Shown piece by piece: positions 1-10,395 of a stretch of DNA of 64,000 nucleotides. How positions within the stretch are numbered: position 1 is the stretch's first letter; every line of letters starts with the position of its first letter. Where the stretch lies: assembly GCA_950073835.1 (NCBI GenBank), contig CATMRP010000005.1, positions 1 to 64,000 of the forward strand, read 5' to 3'. The notes below the pieces were generated by a model. That model was not told where the DNA came from. It was given only the letters and a program-made list of their open reading frames with translations, and did no database searches. This stretch comes from an uncultured Alteromonadaceae bacterium. Lineage in GTDB: Bacteria; Pseudomonadota; Gammaproteobacteria; Enterobacterales; Alteromonadaceae. Made by a program: the position numbers and the translations under genes.

Positions 1-900
1 TTTCTGCTCCGGCCGTTATTAGTCTCGGGCTGGGTAATGGGCGGTGCGAGTATGCGTGGTGAAGCCGATATACCAGAAAGCTTGTGGCAGGGCCTGAAAA
101 GCCTGTCAGAATTGCCCGCCGGTATGTTTACCGGCACTCATTTATGGTTTCTTTATTACCTGATACTGTTTACCGCCATCGCTGTGCTGGTGATAACTCT
201 GCTGGATCGAGCGCCCGCGATTTCACAATTTTTGGCCGTTGCGGGCAGGCGGTTTCTGGCCTGGCTTTGTGGTAGCCGTTTGGGGCTGGTACTGCGATGT
301 GTGTTGGTGGCTTGCTGTCTGTGGTGGATGGAGCACTGGGGATTAGATACACCCGATAAATCGCTGTGGCCTCATATCCCCTTATTGCTTATTTATGGTG
401 GCTTTTTTCTGATCGGGTGGGGCTTATTCCAACACCAGTCTTTACTGGCAGACTTCATGCTCTTTAGCTGGTTTCGGCTTGCCTGGCTGGGAATTTGCGT
501 AACGGGAGCGATTTATCTGTCTGCTTTCGAGATGTATCCCGGACATGAGTTCTACCTATACTTTAAAGCCGGGTTTGTAGTGTGTTATGCCAGCATGATG
601 TGGCTGTTGGTTGCAGCATTAATGAGCGCTTGTAAGCAGTTATTCAGCCAGCCGAGTGCGACCATTCGTTATCTGTCGGTACGGGCCTACTGGCTGTATC
701 TGATTCATTTACCATTGGTTGTGTGGTTGCAGGTAGCCTTTGCTGAAATTGAGCTGCACTGGTTAATTAAGTTAATCAGTATTACGGTTATTACCCTGGC
801 TATCGCCTTTGTCCTGTTTGAAGTGATGGTAAAGAAAACAGGGTTAAAGTACGTCCTTAGCGGTGCGAGTAAACCATTGGTGAACAAGCCAATCGCTTAA
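1..900 (+). CDS. Acyltransferase 3-family integral membrane protein (OpgC/MdoC-like), 5'-truncated by window edge
   Basis: Frame stays open to base 1 (FLLRPLLVSGWVMGG...), so ATG at 37 is probably internal; multiple hydrophobic helices typical of acyltransferase 3 proteins (LWFLYYLILF, YWLYLIHLPLVVWLQ). Confidence 0.75.
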   Translation, partial: FLLRPLLVSGWVMGGASMRGEADIPESLWQGLKSLSELPAGMFTGTHLWFLYYLILFTAIAVLVITLLDRAPAISQFLAVAGRRFLAWLCGSRLGLVLRCVLVACCLWWMEHWGLDTPDKSLWPHIPLLLIYGGFFLIGWGLFQHQSLLADFMLFSWFRLAWLGICVTGAIYLSAFEMYPGHEFYLYFKAGFVVCYASMMWLLVAALMSACKQLFSQPSATIRYLSVRAYWLYLIHLPLVVWLQVAFAEIELHWLIKLISITVITLAIAFVLFEVMVKKTGLKYVLSGASKPLVNKPIA

Positions 901-1013
901 AAAGGGAGAGTGTAGGCAAAGTATGCAATTAAGGCTTCAACTCCGTTTCCAGTTGGGGTAATGTCGTAACAAAACAGTAACCCTATAAAAACAGAATATA
1001 AAAGCGATATTGC

Positions 1014-2573
1014 ATGCTGTTTAACTCCTACGAATTTATTTTTGCGTTTTTGCCGCTGACCATATTACTGGTGTGGTTGTTCGGGCGCTACGCCTCGTTT
1101 CAAGCCGTGGTTTGTGTGCTGGTGCTTGCCTCATTGTTTTTCTACGGCTGGTGGAACCCCGCCTATCTGGCGATCATTCTGGTATCCATGGTACTGAATT
1201 ATCAGTTAGGTAAACGCCTCAGTAAAAAGCGGGAAAAAATAACCTTGTATATCGGCGTTTTCCTTAATTTATTATCGCTGGGTTATTTTAAATATACCGA
1301 TTTTGTGCTGGAGAATGTCAACTTATTGCTGGATTCCCCATTACCGCTGCCCAATGTGGTATTGCCACTGGCCATTTCGTTTTTTACCTTTCAGCAAATT
1401 GCTTACCTGGTGGACTCGTATCGCGGTGAAACCGTAGAGAAGCACCCATTGGACTATGCGTTATTTGTGACGTTTTTCCCGCAGCTAATAGCGGGTCCTA
1501 TCGTTCACCATAAAGAAATGCTGCCTCAGTTTGCCAATGGTCATGCGTCTATTACCGCCCGAAATCTGGGCCTGGGATTATCGATCTTTGCCATGGGGTT
1601 ATTTAAAAAAGCGGTACTTGCCGATGGTGTGGCAGGTTATGCCAACGTTGCTTTTGCGAATGTCGATAACGGCGTCACGCTGGATTTTTTTGCTGCATGG
1701 GCCGGCGCACTTGCCTATACCTTTCAGCTCTACTTTGATTTCTCCGGGTACTCCGATATGGCCATAGGACTGGCCAGAATGTTTGGCATCATATTGCCGT
1801 TAAATTTCTATTCGCCTTATAAATCAGTCAACATTTCGGAGTTTTGGCGCCGCTGGCACATGACGCTTTCGCGGTTTCTCCGGGACTACCTTTACATCGC
1901 GCTGGGCGGGAATAGAGCGGGCAATTTCAACCGCTACCGTAACCTGTTTTTAACCATGGTCATTGGTGGTATCTGGCATGGTGCGGGTTGGAATTTCCTA
2001 ATCTGGGGCGCTCTTCATGGCTCTTATCTGATTATTTTCCACGCCTGGCGCTATCTGTTTCCTGCCCTGCATGCGTTGCAGAATGCCTGGGCGCTGATGA
2101 TAGGTTGGGGGGTTACCTTTGTTGGTGTTGTAGTGGGATGGGTCTTTTTTCGAGCGGTTACCTTTGACGGCGCTATTACGATGTTAAAAGGGATGTTCGG
2201 CAGCTACGGCGTCTCTATTCCTCAGGGGATCTGGACCCGGTTAGGTGATACGGTGACGGGATTCCTATCGCAACTTGGAATGACGGAGTCTTCAGCTGGC
2301 AGCAGCGCTTTTGTACAAGTGTGGGTGTGGAATATCCTGTTATTGGTGGTGGTGCTGACGATGCCTAATACACAGGATATTTTCAGTCGGGTGGCAGGCT
2401 CCTTGAGCAAGCTATCCTATGACCGACGTGATACCTTCTGGCCCGGGATTAACCTGGTCAGCGGCATTGGTTGGAAAGCGAATACGCGCTGGGCACTGAT
2501 TTCAGCGATACTTTTTGTAGCCGGGGTGCTCACATTGTCTCAGGTGAGTGAATTCCTGTATTTTCAGTTTTAG
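1014..2573 (+). CDS. MBOAT family membrane-bound O-acyltransferase (AlgI-like)
   Basis: MLFNSYEFIFAFLPLT start, FFPQLIAGPIVHHKEMLPQF, DFSGYSDMAIGLARMFGI, FWRRWHMTLSRFLRDYLYIALGGNR, GGIWHGAGWNFLIWG: hallmark AlgI/MBOAT motifs. Confidence 0.95.
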   Translation: MLFNSYEFIFAFLPLTILLVWLFGRYASFQAVVCVLVLASLFFYGWWNPAYLAIILVSMVLNYQLGKRLSKKREKITLYIGVFLNLLSLGYFKYTDFVLENVNLLLDSPLPLPNVVLPLAISFFTFQQIAYLVDSYRGETVEKHPLDYALFVTFFPQLIAGPIVHHKEMLPQFANGHASITARNLGLGLSIFAMGLFKKAVLADGVAGYANVAFANVDNGVTLDFFAAWAGALAYTFQLYFDFSGYSDMAIGLARMFGIILPLNFYSPYKSVNISEFWRRWHMTLSRFLRDYLYIALGGNRAGNFNRYRNLFLTMVIGGIWHGAGWNFLIWGALHGSYLIIFHAWRYLFPALHALQNAWALMIGWGVTFVGVVVGWVFFRAVTFDGAITMLKGMFGSYGVSIPQGIWTRLGDTVTGFLSQLGMTESSAGSSAFVQVWVWNILLLVVVLTMPNTQDIFSRVAGSLSKLSYDRRDTFWPGINLVSGIGWKANTRWALISAILFVAGVLTLSQVSEFLYFQF

Positions 2574-2576
2574 CCT

Positions 2577-3725
2577 ATGAATTATCTAACGCGTTTAGCC
2601 CTATGTATTGTTCTTGTCTTCGCCCTGGTAGGTGGATTCAACTTTCTGGTTGATCCCTATGGCTTTTATTGGAGCCCTGCGCTGGAGGGATTTAATCAAC
2701 AGAAAACCCAGGCCGATGAAAGGGTGAGAGAGGTGACGCCTTACCGGGCTCTGGCTCTGCAACCGGACACCGTGCTAATTGGTAATTCGAGGGTTCAGCT
2801 CGGCATAGCAGCAGAATCAAAAGTGCTGGAAGGGCGTAAAGCGTATAACTTATCGCTACCCGGAGCAGGCCTTACAGAAACATTACGCCATGCATTGAGT
2901 CAGGCCCGTCACAATCACAATCTCACAACAATGATTATTGCATTGGACTACCGGTATTTTTTGCATAATTACTCGCAAAGCCCAGGACCGTGGCCTCAAG
3001 AGGAATTACTCAACACAATTACTCAACCGCCTGAAAGCACTATTGCCAGGATCAAGCGCATTTATCCTGCCGTGTTCTCACTCGATACCCTGTTCGATTC
3101 AGTGAGAACAGTCGCCCAGCAAGGGGGCACTTACAATAACATTACCCGATTAGGCAGCAATACTGGTGGGTATTATCTGGATGCCATTAAAGCTGAAGGG
3201 AAAAAGCGCTTTTATAAGCATCAGTTTGATGGGCTATACATGCGCTTTGGCCGCCAACATTTGACCTACGAAGCGAATGGAACGGTGTATTCTACGGATT
3301 TATTGACAACGTTTCTGGATGAAATGCGAAAGGCCCATCCTTCGGTCAACATTTACTTTTTTATCAACCCCTACCATCAATCTTACTGGCAGGTGATTTA
3401 CCGAAGCGGCCATTGGGGAAGCTATCTGAAATGGAAGCGGGACCTGGCCCGGATAGCAGATAAGTATCCTGAATACCCGGTCTATGACTTTAGCCTGCCC
3501 AGCCAGCAGACTCTTGAGCCACTTAATTATGCTCAGGATAAACAACTGATGACCTGGTATTGGGAACCGGCGCACTACCGGCCTGCATTAGGCGATGAAG
3601 TGCTAAAGGTTTTACTTGGCCAGGCCACCACGTCGACAACGGGAAATTGGCCGGTAAGGTTACAAGCGCACACCATTGAAAAAGCCATTAAACAGAATAT
3701 TGACGGGCTGTCTCAGTCTGACTGA
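2577..3725 (+). CDS. Membrane-anchored SGNH-like protein, putative partner of the upstream MBOAT acyltransferase
   Basis: N-terminal hydrophobic segment; VLIGNSRVQLG (block-I-like G-N-S) and C-terminal EPAHYRPALGDEVL (block-V-like His); 3 bp after the MBOAT stop. Confidence 0.6.
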   Translation: MNYLTRLALCIVLVFALVGGFNFLVDPYGFYWSPALEGFNQQKTQADERVREVTPYRALALQPDTVLIGNSRVQLGIAAESKVLEGRKAYNLSLPGAGLTETLRHALSQARHNHNLTTMIIALDYRYFLHNYSQSPGPWPQEELLNTITQPPESTIARIKRIYPAVFSLDTLFDSVRTVAQQGGTYNNITRLGSNTGGYYLDAIKAEGKKRFYKHQFDGLYMRFGRQHLTYEANGTVYSTDLLTTFLDEMRKAHPSVNIYFFINPYHQSYWQVIYRSGHWGSYLKWKRDLARIADKYPEYPVYDFSLPSQQTLEPLNYAQDKQLMTWYWEPAHYRPALGDEVLKVLLGQATTSTTGNWPVRLQAHTIEKAIKQNIDGLSQSD

Positions 3726-4062
3726 GCGTTAAGACTGGCGTAAACGTCGGTTAGTTGGTAATACGGCGATGCCAGTGTTTGGCGATTCAAGGTGGCAGAC
3801 GCAACTCTGACTGGTTTGCGAAGTGGCACGGCCTGTTGTCAAATGCTCTATAGCTATGGGCTCGTTGGCAAGCCAATGTTTGCCAGAAGACTGAGAAGCC
3901 CAATAATCCCATTCCCACTACATTAATGTGCCAACATTAGTTGGTTGCGTGCGTCGAGCCTGACAGCAAGCTAAAAAACTTTATGCGCTAACCGCTGGTT
4001 AAAGCTGAACCTAACAATAAGTAATAACAATCACTTGATTGGGGAGGTCAGGGGCTGAAAAT

Positions 4063-4094
4063 AAAAAAGGGAGTTCAGTAACTACTGAACTCCC
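4063..4094 (-). terminator. Rho-independent terminator of the minus-strand protease gene
   Basis: Perfect inverted repeat GGGAGTTCAGTA / TACTGAACTCCC (4069-4080, 4083-4094) with A6 at 4063-4068, i.e. a T-tract on the minus strand. Confidence 0.85.
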
Positions 4095-4117
4095 TTCATT
4101 AACATAAGTAAATATGT

Positions 4118-5257
4118 TTATTTGGCTTTTCTGCGACGTACTACCATGATGCCCAGACCACTTAGCAAAATTGCCAGCGTAGCAGGAGCGCTTGCGTTAG
4201 TGATGCTGTTAATCCAATCAAGGTAAGGCGCGTAAAGGTTGCCACCAAAGATGTGACCATAACCGCCGTTAGCAACCGGAGAGGTGTTAATACCAAAGGT
4301 GTTGTTACCCGCTAGCAGGAACTTATCGTTTGTAGAGTCGTAAACAAATGAAGGACCACCTGAGTCACCACCACCAATGTTTGCTTCAAACAAGCCGCTG
4401 GTTGTATCGCTGCCGAAAGAGTCGCCACATACACCAAATACGATACAGAAATAATCCCAGTCAGTACCATCGGCAACACCGTCAAAGTCGGCATACCATA
4501 CCTCTGCTTCTGAGCCGAACTCTACCGGACAAGCGGCAGAAGAAGAGTAACCACCTGAGCGATCCGGAGCGGCAACACTGCCATCGTCACAGTCAAAAAA
4601 CTCAGGAATATTGAAACCATAGCGTTTTTCTAACCAGCTGGAACTGCCAGAAGTATAACCGTCCAGGCCGTTACCCGTAGTACCATGACCGACCATAGTG
4701 AAAAGTTCGCCGTTGTCGATATCACCCGTGTAGAAATCATAAATTTCAACGCCGGCTGGAATGTCTTCTTCCAGGGTTAAGATGGCGATATCGTCGTTAA
4801 GACAGCCGCCAGAGAAACCAGCACCTTCAGTTGCTGCGCAAACGCCGAAACCCAGATAATCAGGGTGAGCCACTACGCTGGAGCTAGGGATGTAATCAAC
4901 AAAATCGCCGCCGTCAGAGAAAACCGCGCTTACTGTGCCTGCTGACAAGTCCATAATCGAACCGTCATCACGCTCAATACAGTGAGCAGCAGTAATAATG
5001 TGTCGTGGCGAAATGGCGCTACCGGTACAAATGTAGTAACCACCGTCGCGGAAGATTTCGATACTTACCACGCCGGTAAATTCACCTGCCGACGTAAAAG
5101 GTGCACCGCCATTGCCATACAGGTTAGAGTCACCTGCAGAAATAGTAGGGCTTACCGAATAACCCTCTAGGGTGACGGGGGATGCCTGAACCAGACCTGC
5201 CGTTAACAGACCACAAAGTAGTGTCCCTGTTTTTAACACTTTGTTTTTTATTTTCAT
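4118..5257 (-). CDS. Trypsin-like (S1 family) serine protease with PEP-CTERM-like C-terminal sorting tail
   Basis: Signal peptide; catalytic triad motifs TAAHC, DDIAILTL, GGGDSGGPSF; C-terminus SAPATLAILLSGLGIMVVRRRKAK (short motif + TM helix + Arg cluster). Confidence 0.88.
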   Translation of the reverse strand: MKIKNKVLKTGTLLCGLLTAGLVQASPVTLEGYSVSPTISAGDSNLYGNGGAPFTSAGEFTGVVSIEIFRDGGYYICTGSAISPRHIITAAHCIERDDGSIMDLSAGTVSAVFSDGGDFVDYIPSSSVVAHPDYLGFGVCAATEGAGFSGGCLNDDIAILTLEEDIPAGVEIYDFYTGDIDNGELFTMVGHGTTGNGLDGYTSGSSSWLEKRYGFNIPEFFDCDDGSVAAPDRSGGYSSSAACPVEFGSEAEVWYADFDGVADGTDWDYFCIVFGVCGDSFGSDTTSGLFEANIGGGDSGGPSFVYDSTNDKFLLAGNNTFGINTSPVANGGYGHIFGGNLYAPYLDWINSITNASAPATLAILLSGLGIMVVRRRKAK

Positions 5258-5472
5258 TTTGCTTTTCCGAATGGTTGTTCTTCGAAACGCTGTGATGCAA
5301 TTATCGATCCTTTACTGGTTTTTTATTTTAAGATATTGAAAATAAATAATAAAGTTTGAGTTTTGGGACTGCCTGAATCAAACAGTAAAACAAATCTGTT
5401 AAAAAAACTGACATTAGGGTGGTATGCTGAAGACTGGATATAATAAAAACACTCAGTAATTTTTGAAACGAC

Positions 5473-8244
5473 ATGAACAAATCTACATTAACCCGAATTG
5501 CCGCACTTTCAGTGGCGCTGCTTATTGTTTCAGGCTGTAGCCAGAAAAACTTCGATGATCACATTAATGAGGCTCGGCAACACTTTGAACAAGGCGATAA
5601 CAAAGCCGCTATTATTGCTTTAAAAAATGCCATTCAACTGGCTCCTCAAGCTGCCCAGCCGCGATTTGAACTGGGCAAAATTTATCTGTTAGAGCAGGAC
5701 TACGAATCAGCCGAAAAAGAACTCTCCCGAGCGCTTGATTACGGTTACGCAAAGGCCGAAGTGCTTCCTCTGCTGTCCAAGGCATTTCAGCAAACTCGCG
5801 CCGATTTAGCGATGTCTGAACTGCCGTTGGAAAGCAGTGGCTTGTCAAATGTTGATAAAGTGATGGTCGGTTACCGAAAAGCTTTGGCAATGCTGACACT
5901 CGAAGAAAATAAGCAGGCCGTACTGCTGTCAGAAAATTTAACAGCACTGAATGTTAACAGCGTATATCACGAGTTAATTCAGCTCATACCGTTGCTGGCT
6001 GCCCAACAGTATGAAGAAGCTGTTGGCAAAGCGGAAAAAGCCAGGGACCGTTCGCCGCTAAATAGTGATGCCTTGTTAATATTGGGAAGGTTGTATTCGT
6101 CTACCGGGCAAGGCGCGAAAGCCGTTGAATCGTTCAAAGATTATCTGCGTGTTGAACCTAACGACCTGCGGGTGAAGTTTATTCTTGCCAGTTTGCTAAT
6201 ACAGCAGCGGGATGCAAAGCAGGCCGAACCGCTTGTGGATGAGTTATTGACAGTCAACAGTAAAAGCCCGTATTTGAATCAGCTCAAAAGCATAGCGCGA
6301 GCGGTCGACAATGATTATGCGGCGGCACTAAACTATGCTGAGATCGCCATCAATACCGGGCGATTGGATCCCACATTAAGAGTGGTTGCCGGTTTTGCCG
6401 CATATAAAACCGAGAATTACGATAAAGCCGTAGAGCATTTATCCACGGTAGCCAGCCTGCTTCCCGACGACCACAGTGTATTGCGATTGCTTGCTGCCAG
6501 TCAGGTAAATTCAAGTACCAGCGCACAGGTAAAGTCGGTTATTGAGCGCCTCGAAAATGTTACATCAACGGATGTTCCCTTGTTGTCCAAAGCAGCACTG
6601 GAAATGCTCAAAGCGGACGACGAGGCGGCCGCTAGCGAAATAATTGATCAAATGGAAAGTGTGTCTCAAAGCGCTGAACAATTAGTGCAATTGAACTTGT
6701 TACGACTATCAGTAAACGACATTGACGGCCTGATCGGCGTAGACGAGTTTGTGGGGGATCAGGAAGTCCCTGCCGAGGCTAAGCAGATGATTGCCATGGC
6801 GCTTATTAACCATGGCAAGTACGACCAGGCAATAGCCATTGCCAGAGAGTTAAGTAGCGATGAAGACACAGCGTACAGTAGTTTTGTGATTGAGGCTGAA
6901 GCGGCACTGGCGCAGGGTGATATAGCCGGAGCAGAGTTGCCGCTTGAAAAGGCGCTTAGTAAACAACCGCATGCAGCACCGGCACAGGTTTTAAAAATGA
7001 GGCTGCTTGAACAACAAGGACAGATGGATAGCGCGTTAACTCTGGCCCGAAAAATTGTGGCAGACAGCCCGAGTGCATTTAAAGCGTGGCAATTTCTACT
7101 CACGCAGGACAGCGCGCAAGCTGAACAGGACTTATCTGTGCTTATTAAATCCCTCGAGTCGGACCTGAATAATCCACCGCTTAGAATGCTGGCGGCTCAA
7201 AAGGCCCTTGAGCTTGACCAAGAGGAGCAGGCGCTTAAGCTCATCGAAGGCATTTCACTCTCTGCTGACAGCCCTCAGACATTGTGGCAATTAAAAGGAA
7301 ACGTGTTGGTTAAAACCAATCAGGTTGCTGCAGCCCAAGAGCACTTCAAGCAGTGGGCTGGTTTTTTTCCTAATCAGGAAAATGCTGCTATTGGGGTGAT
7401 TGCTGTGAATAACATTCGCGGAAATTTTCCAGCGGCATTGGCCGAGGCAAATCGCTTTTTGCAATTGGAAGATAATCAGGAAATTCGCATTCTGCAGGCA
7501 TTGTTTAATGCCAAGCTGGGCAACCTGGAGGAAGCCAAAGCGGCCTGGCAGAAAATTGACAAGCGACTACACAGTGAACCAGAAGTAAGAGGAATAAGCG
7601 CCCATATCAGTTTGCTGGAAAGGCGCCCGGCAGCAGCCCTTGATGATGCGCTGGTTGCTTATAAGGCGAATAGCAACTTTGGAAACCTTGCTTTGCTCAC
7701 CCGCATTTACGCGGCGCAGGATAAGCGCGAGCAGGCACTTAAATTGTTACAGCAACATAATGCTTCGCCCGAAAAGGATATTCGTTCGCTCATGCTGATG
7801 GCAGAATTTCAGATGGTGTTAGCCCCGGATGAGGCGGTCGCCAGCTATACAGAAGCCATCGCAGAAGATCCTTATAATTACGTGGCACTGAATAACCTTG
7901 CGTACCTGAAAATGAACCAGGACGAACTCGATGAAGCGAAAGGGTTAATTGAAAAGGCGTACAAATTAGTCCCGATGAATGAAGGTGTGGTAGATACCTA
8001 CGCTGAAATTTTAGCCAGGCAAGGGGAGCCCGATGAGGCCATAAGGCTTTATGAAACCCTAATCGAGCGACCTCAGGTAGCCGAGCATATCAAACTTAAC
8101 TACGTAGAAGCGCTGTTAAAGCAAGGTAACACAACTGTTGCTCAACGTAAGCTTGAGCGGATGCGCTTTTCGCAACCCGCTTCATTTGTGCGCCTGAACA
8201 GCCTGATCCAACAATATGAATTAAAGAATGTAAAACCCCGATGA
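5473..8244 (+). CDS. prsT: PEP-CTERM/XrtA system TPR-repeat lipoprotein PrsT-like
   Basis: Lipoprotein signal ALLIVSGCSQ; multiple TPRs; N-terminal HINEARQHFEQGDNKAAIIALKNAIQLAPQAAQPRFELGKIYL resembles PrsT. Confidence 0.85.
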   Translation: MNKSTLTRIAALSVALLIVSGCSQKNFDDHINEARQHFEQGDNKAAIIALKNAIQLAPQAAQPRFELGKIYLLEQDYESAEKELSRALDYGYAKAEVLPLLSKAFQQTRADLAMSELPLESSGLSNVDKVMVGYRKALAMLTLEENKQAVLLSENLTALNVNSVYHELIQLIPLLAAQQYEEAVGKAEKARDRSPLNSDALLILGRLYSSTGQGAKAVESFKDYLRVEPNDLRVKFILASLLIQQRDAKQAEPLVDELLTVNSKSPYLNQLKSIARAVDNDYAAALNYAEIAINTGRLDPTLRVVAGFAAYKTENYDKAVEHLSTVASLLPDDHSVLRLLAASQVNSSTSAQVKSVIERLENVTSTDVPLLSKAALEMLKADDEAAASEIIDQMESVSQSAEQLVQLNLLRLSVNDIDGLIGVDEFVGDQEVPAEAKQMIAMALINHGKYDQAIAIARELSSDEDTAYSSFVIEAEAALAQGDIAGAELPLEKALSKQPHAAPAQVLKMRLLEQQGQMDSALTLARKIVADSPSAFKAWQFLLTQDSAQAEQDLSVLIKSLESDLNNPPLRMLAAQKALELDQEEQALKLIEGISLSADSPQTLWQLKGNVLVKTNQVAAAQEHFKQWAGFFPNQENAAIGVIAVNNIRGNFPAALAEANRFLQLEDNQEIRILQALFNAKLGNLEEAKAAWQKIDKRLHSEPEVRGISAHISLLERRPAAALDDALVAYKANSNFGNLALLTRIYAAQDKREQALKLLQQHNASPEKDIRSLMLMAEFQMVLAPDEAVASYTEAIAEDPYNYVALNNLAYLKMNQDELDEAKGLIEKAYKLVPMNEGVVDTYAEILARQGEPDEAIRLYETLIERPQVAEHIKLNYVEALLKQGNTTVAQRKLERMRFSQPASFVRLNSLIQQYELKNVKPR

Positions 8245-8267
8245 GCTAATTTTATCCTGGCTGGCAA

Positions 8268-8306
8268 CTTGTGGTGTCAGGTTAGTTTACTAACCCACAC
8301 CACAAG
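8268..8306. other. Long imperfect hairpin between prsT-like and mscS-like genes
   Basis: CTTGTGGTGT-CA-GGTTAGT-TT-ACTAACC-C-ACACCACAAG: 10+7 bp of pairing, no T-tract. Confidence 0.7.
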
Positions 8307-8411
8307 GATGCTCATAGAGAGTTATTTATACCATTTCCGAATATATTTCTTTACCCGCGGTGTGATTAACGATAAAACTTGCCCGGAGCCTATCCTCTGC
8401 AAGGTTAAATT

Positions 8412-9731
8412 ATGGAAGCCTTTATCGCCGAGCTGAAAGAAGCACTGTTGGGTGCGCAGGAAGCTGTTTTAAGTCCGACGTTTTTGTACCAGGCCATCGT
8501 CATAGTGTCGATTTATGCCGTTGCCTGGCTGATATCCTCCAATTTGCGCCGGCAATTCAGCTGGACACGGGAAGTGCCAACTGACGGCGCACATATTCTC
8601 AGACTCAAAATGTATCGCCTGGGCGGTACGCTGTTCCCGGTTATTACTATAACCCTGCTAAAGCTTACCTCCATTCTGGGCAAGCAGTATCAGCTGGATG
8701 CCTGGCTGCTCGAAGTCGCGGTAGTGCTGGCGATTATGATTTTCCTCAACTCATTCATTCGTGCATTCGTTGAGAGCAAGGTTATCGCTAATTTCCTGCG
8801 TTGGGTGGGGTTACCCATTGTCTTTTTGCATATGATTGATGTGCTGCCGTCTGTCATTGCCGCCTTAGAGTCAATCTCAATAAATATTGGTAACGTCAGC
8901 GTGTCTGCCTACGGCATCGCCAGAGTGACGATTTTCGGGGTGTTACTGTTCTGGCTTGGCCGGGCATCCAGCGTGGTGGGTAAAGACATTATCCGCAATC
9001 ATGACAAACTTGATGTTACTACCAAAGAGGTTTTTTCCAAGCTCTTCGAAGTCGTGCTGTTCTGCGTTATCTTTCTGTTACTGCTGAACATTATGGGCAT
9101 TAACCTTACTGCCCTTGCCGTGTTTGGTGGCGCATTAGGAGTAGGGCTTGGTCTGGGATTGCAATCCATCGCCTCTAACTTTATATCAGGCATTATTATT
9201 TTGCTGGATCGCTCTTTGACCGTTGGCGATTTTGTTGAGCTTGATGATGGTAGCAAGGGGTTCGTGCGCGAATTTAAAATGCGCTACGCGGTGCTCGAAA
9301 CCTATGACGGTAAAGACATTCTCGTGCCTAACGAAAAGTTTATCAGTTCGTTACTAATTAACTGGACGCATAAAGATCCTAAACAGCGGTACCGCATCGA
9401 CTTTTCGGTGGCCTACAAAACCGATATTCGCGCCATGGTCGAAATTATCAAAGAGGCCGTAAGCGAACACCCTCAGGTAATAAGCGGCCCGGATATTCCC
9501 TTTGAGGAACGCCCTGATTGTGAAATCGACAGCTTTGGTGACTCCGGCGTGAATATGTTTGTAGAATTCTGGATGGAAGGCGTGGATGACGGTAAAAATC
9601 GGGTTGGCGGCGACCTGCTGCTGATAGTGTTTGAAACTCTGCGAGCACACGATATCGAGATCCCATTCCCGCAGCGCGAAGTTCGCGTTATTAATGAGGA
9701 CGCTATTTCACTTAAAAATACAACGCCCTGA
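8412..9731 (+). CDS. Mechanosensitive ion channel, MscS family
   Basis: AVFGGALGVGLGLGLQSIASNFISGIIILLDRSLTVGDFVEL is the MscS TM3/beta-domain signature. Confidence 0.93.
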   Translation: MEAFIAELKEALLGAQEAVLSPTFLYQAIVIVSIYAVAWLISSNLRRQFSWTREVPTDGAHILRLKMYRLGGTLFPVITITLLKLTSILGKQYQLDAWLLEVAVVLAIMIFLNSFIRAFVESKVIANFLRWVGLPIVFLHMIDVLPSVIAALESISINIGNVSVSAYGIARVTIFGVLLFWLGRASSVVGKDIIRNHDKLDVTTKEVFSKLFEVVLFCVIFLLLLNIMGINLTALAVFGGALGVGLGLGLQSIASNFISGIIILLDRSLTVGDFVELDDGSKGFVREFKMRYAVLETYDGKDILVPNEKFISSLLINWTHKDPKQRYRIDFSVAYKTDIRAMVEIIKEAVSEHPQVISGPDIPFEERPDCEIDSFGDSGVNMFVEFWMEGVDDGKNRVGGDLLLIVFETLRAHDIEIPFPQREVRVINEDAISLKNTTP

Positions 9732-9759
9732 TTAAAAAGGGGCTGGTGCCCCAAGCGTT

Positions 9760-10272
9760 TTAGTTAGCTGGCGTCGGCGTAGTCTGATAGGCGTTTGTGC
9801 CCCACAACGGCACGGTCGATAAACTGTGTTTAAAACTGCCCGAGGTCTCCTTGGTGGAATAGGCCAGGTACATTAGTGTTTGGTTCTGGGCATCGAAAAT
9901 GCGGCGAATTTTCATATTTTTAAACAGTACGCTTTTCGATTTTTTGAACACGACATCACCGGATTTGGATTTATCGATAGCAGCGATCATGGCGGCTGTA
10001 ATTTCGCCGGTCTGACGGCAGGCAATCGAGCTGTCGGAAGGATCGGCAAGGCTCAGGTCTGCCTCAATGCTGGCTACATGGCAGGTCACCCCCGGGATCA
10101 GCGGGTCGGTGAACATGTCTATTTTAATGTCCTTGGTGGTAAACAGTCCTAAAGAGACATCACCCACTTCATTGCGGTCGCAGGCGGTTAGCAGCAAAAC
10201 GCCGGTTAGTGCGATTATCAGGTTTTTCATAACATTCCTTTTAACAATTGCCAGTTTAGTAACAGGGTACAC
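9760..10272 (-). CDS. creA: CreA family protein
   Basis: Signal/lipobox (LLLTACDRN), VGDVSLGLFTTKDIKIDMFTDPLIPGVTCHVASIEADLSLADPSDSSIACRQTG. Confidence 0.9.
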   Translation of the reverse strand: MYPVTKLAIVKRNVMKNLIIALTGVLLLTACDRNEVGDVSLGLFTTKDIKIDMFTDPLIPGVTCHVASIEADLSLADPSDSSIACRQTGEITAAMIAAIDKSKSGDVVFKKSKSVLFKNMKIRRIFDAQNQTLMYLAYSTKETSGSFKHSLSTVPLWGTNAYQTTPTPAN

Positions 10273-10395
10273 CCATCGACGATGCTACGGTATGTTTATC
10301 CCCAATAGTTGATGTACAATAGCCAGCGTTAAACTTATTCACGGTTTTGCGCGTAGTAAGGGTCGCATTACCGATATCAATCAAGGAATTTAATC

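Noticed and set aside
3726-4060. Possible small RNA in the ~330 bp gap after the SGNH-like gene
   Set aside because: No convincing promoter or conserved fold could be read by eye; would need RNA-seq.
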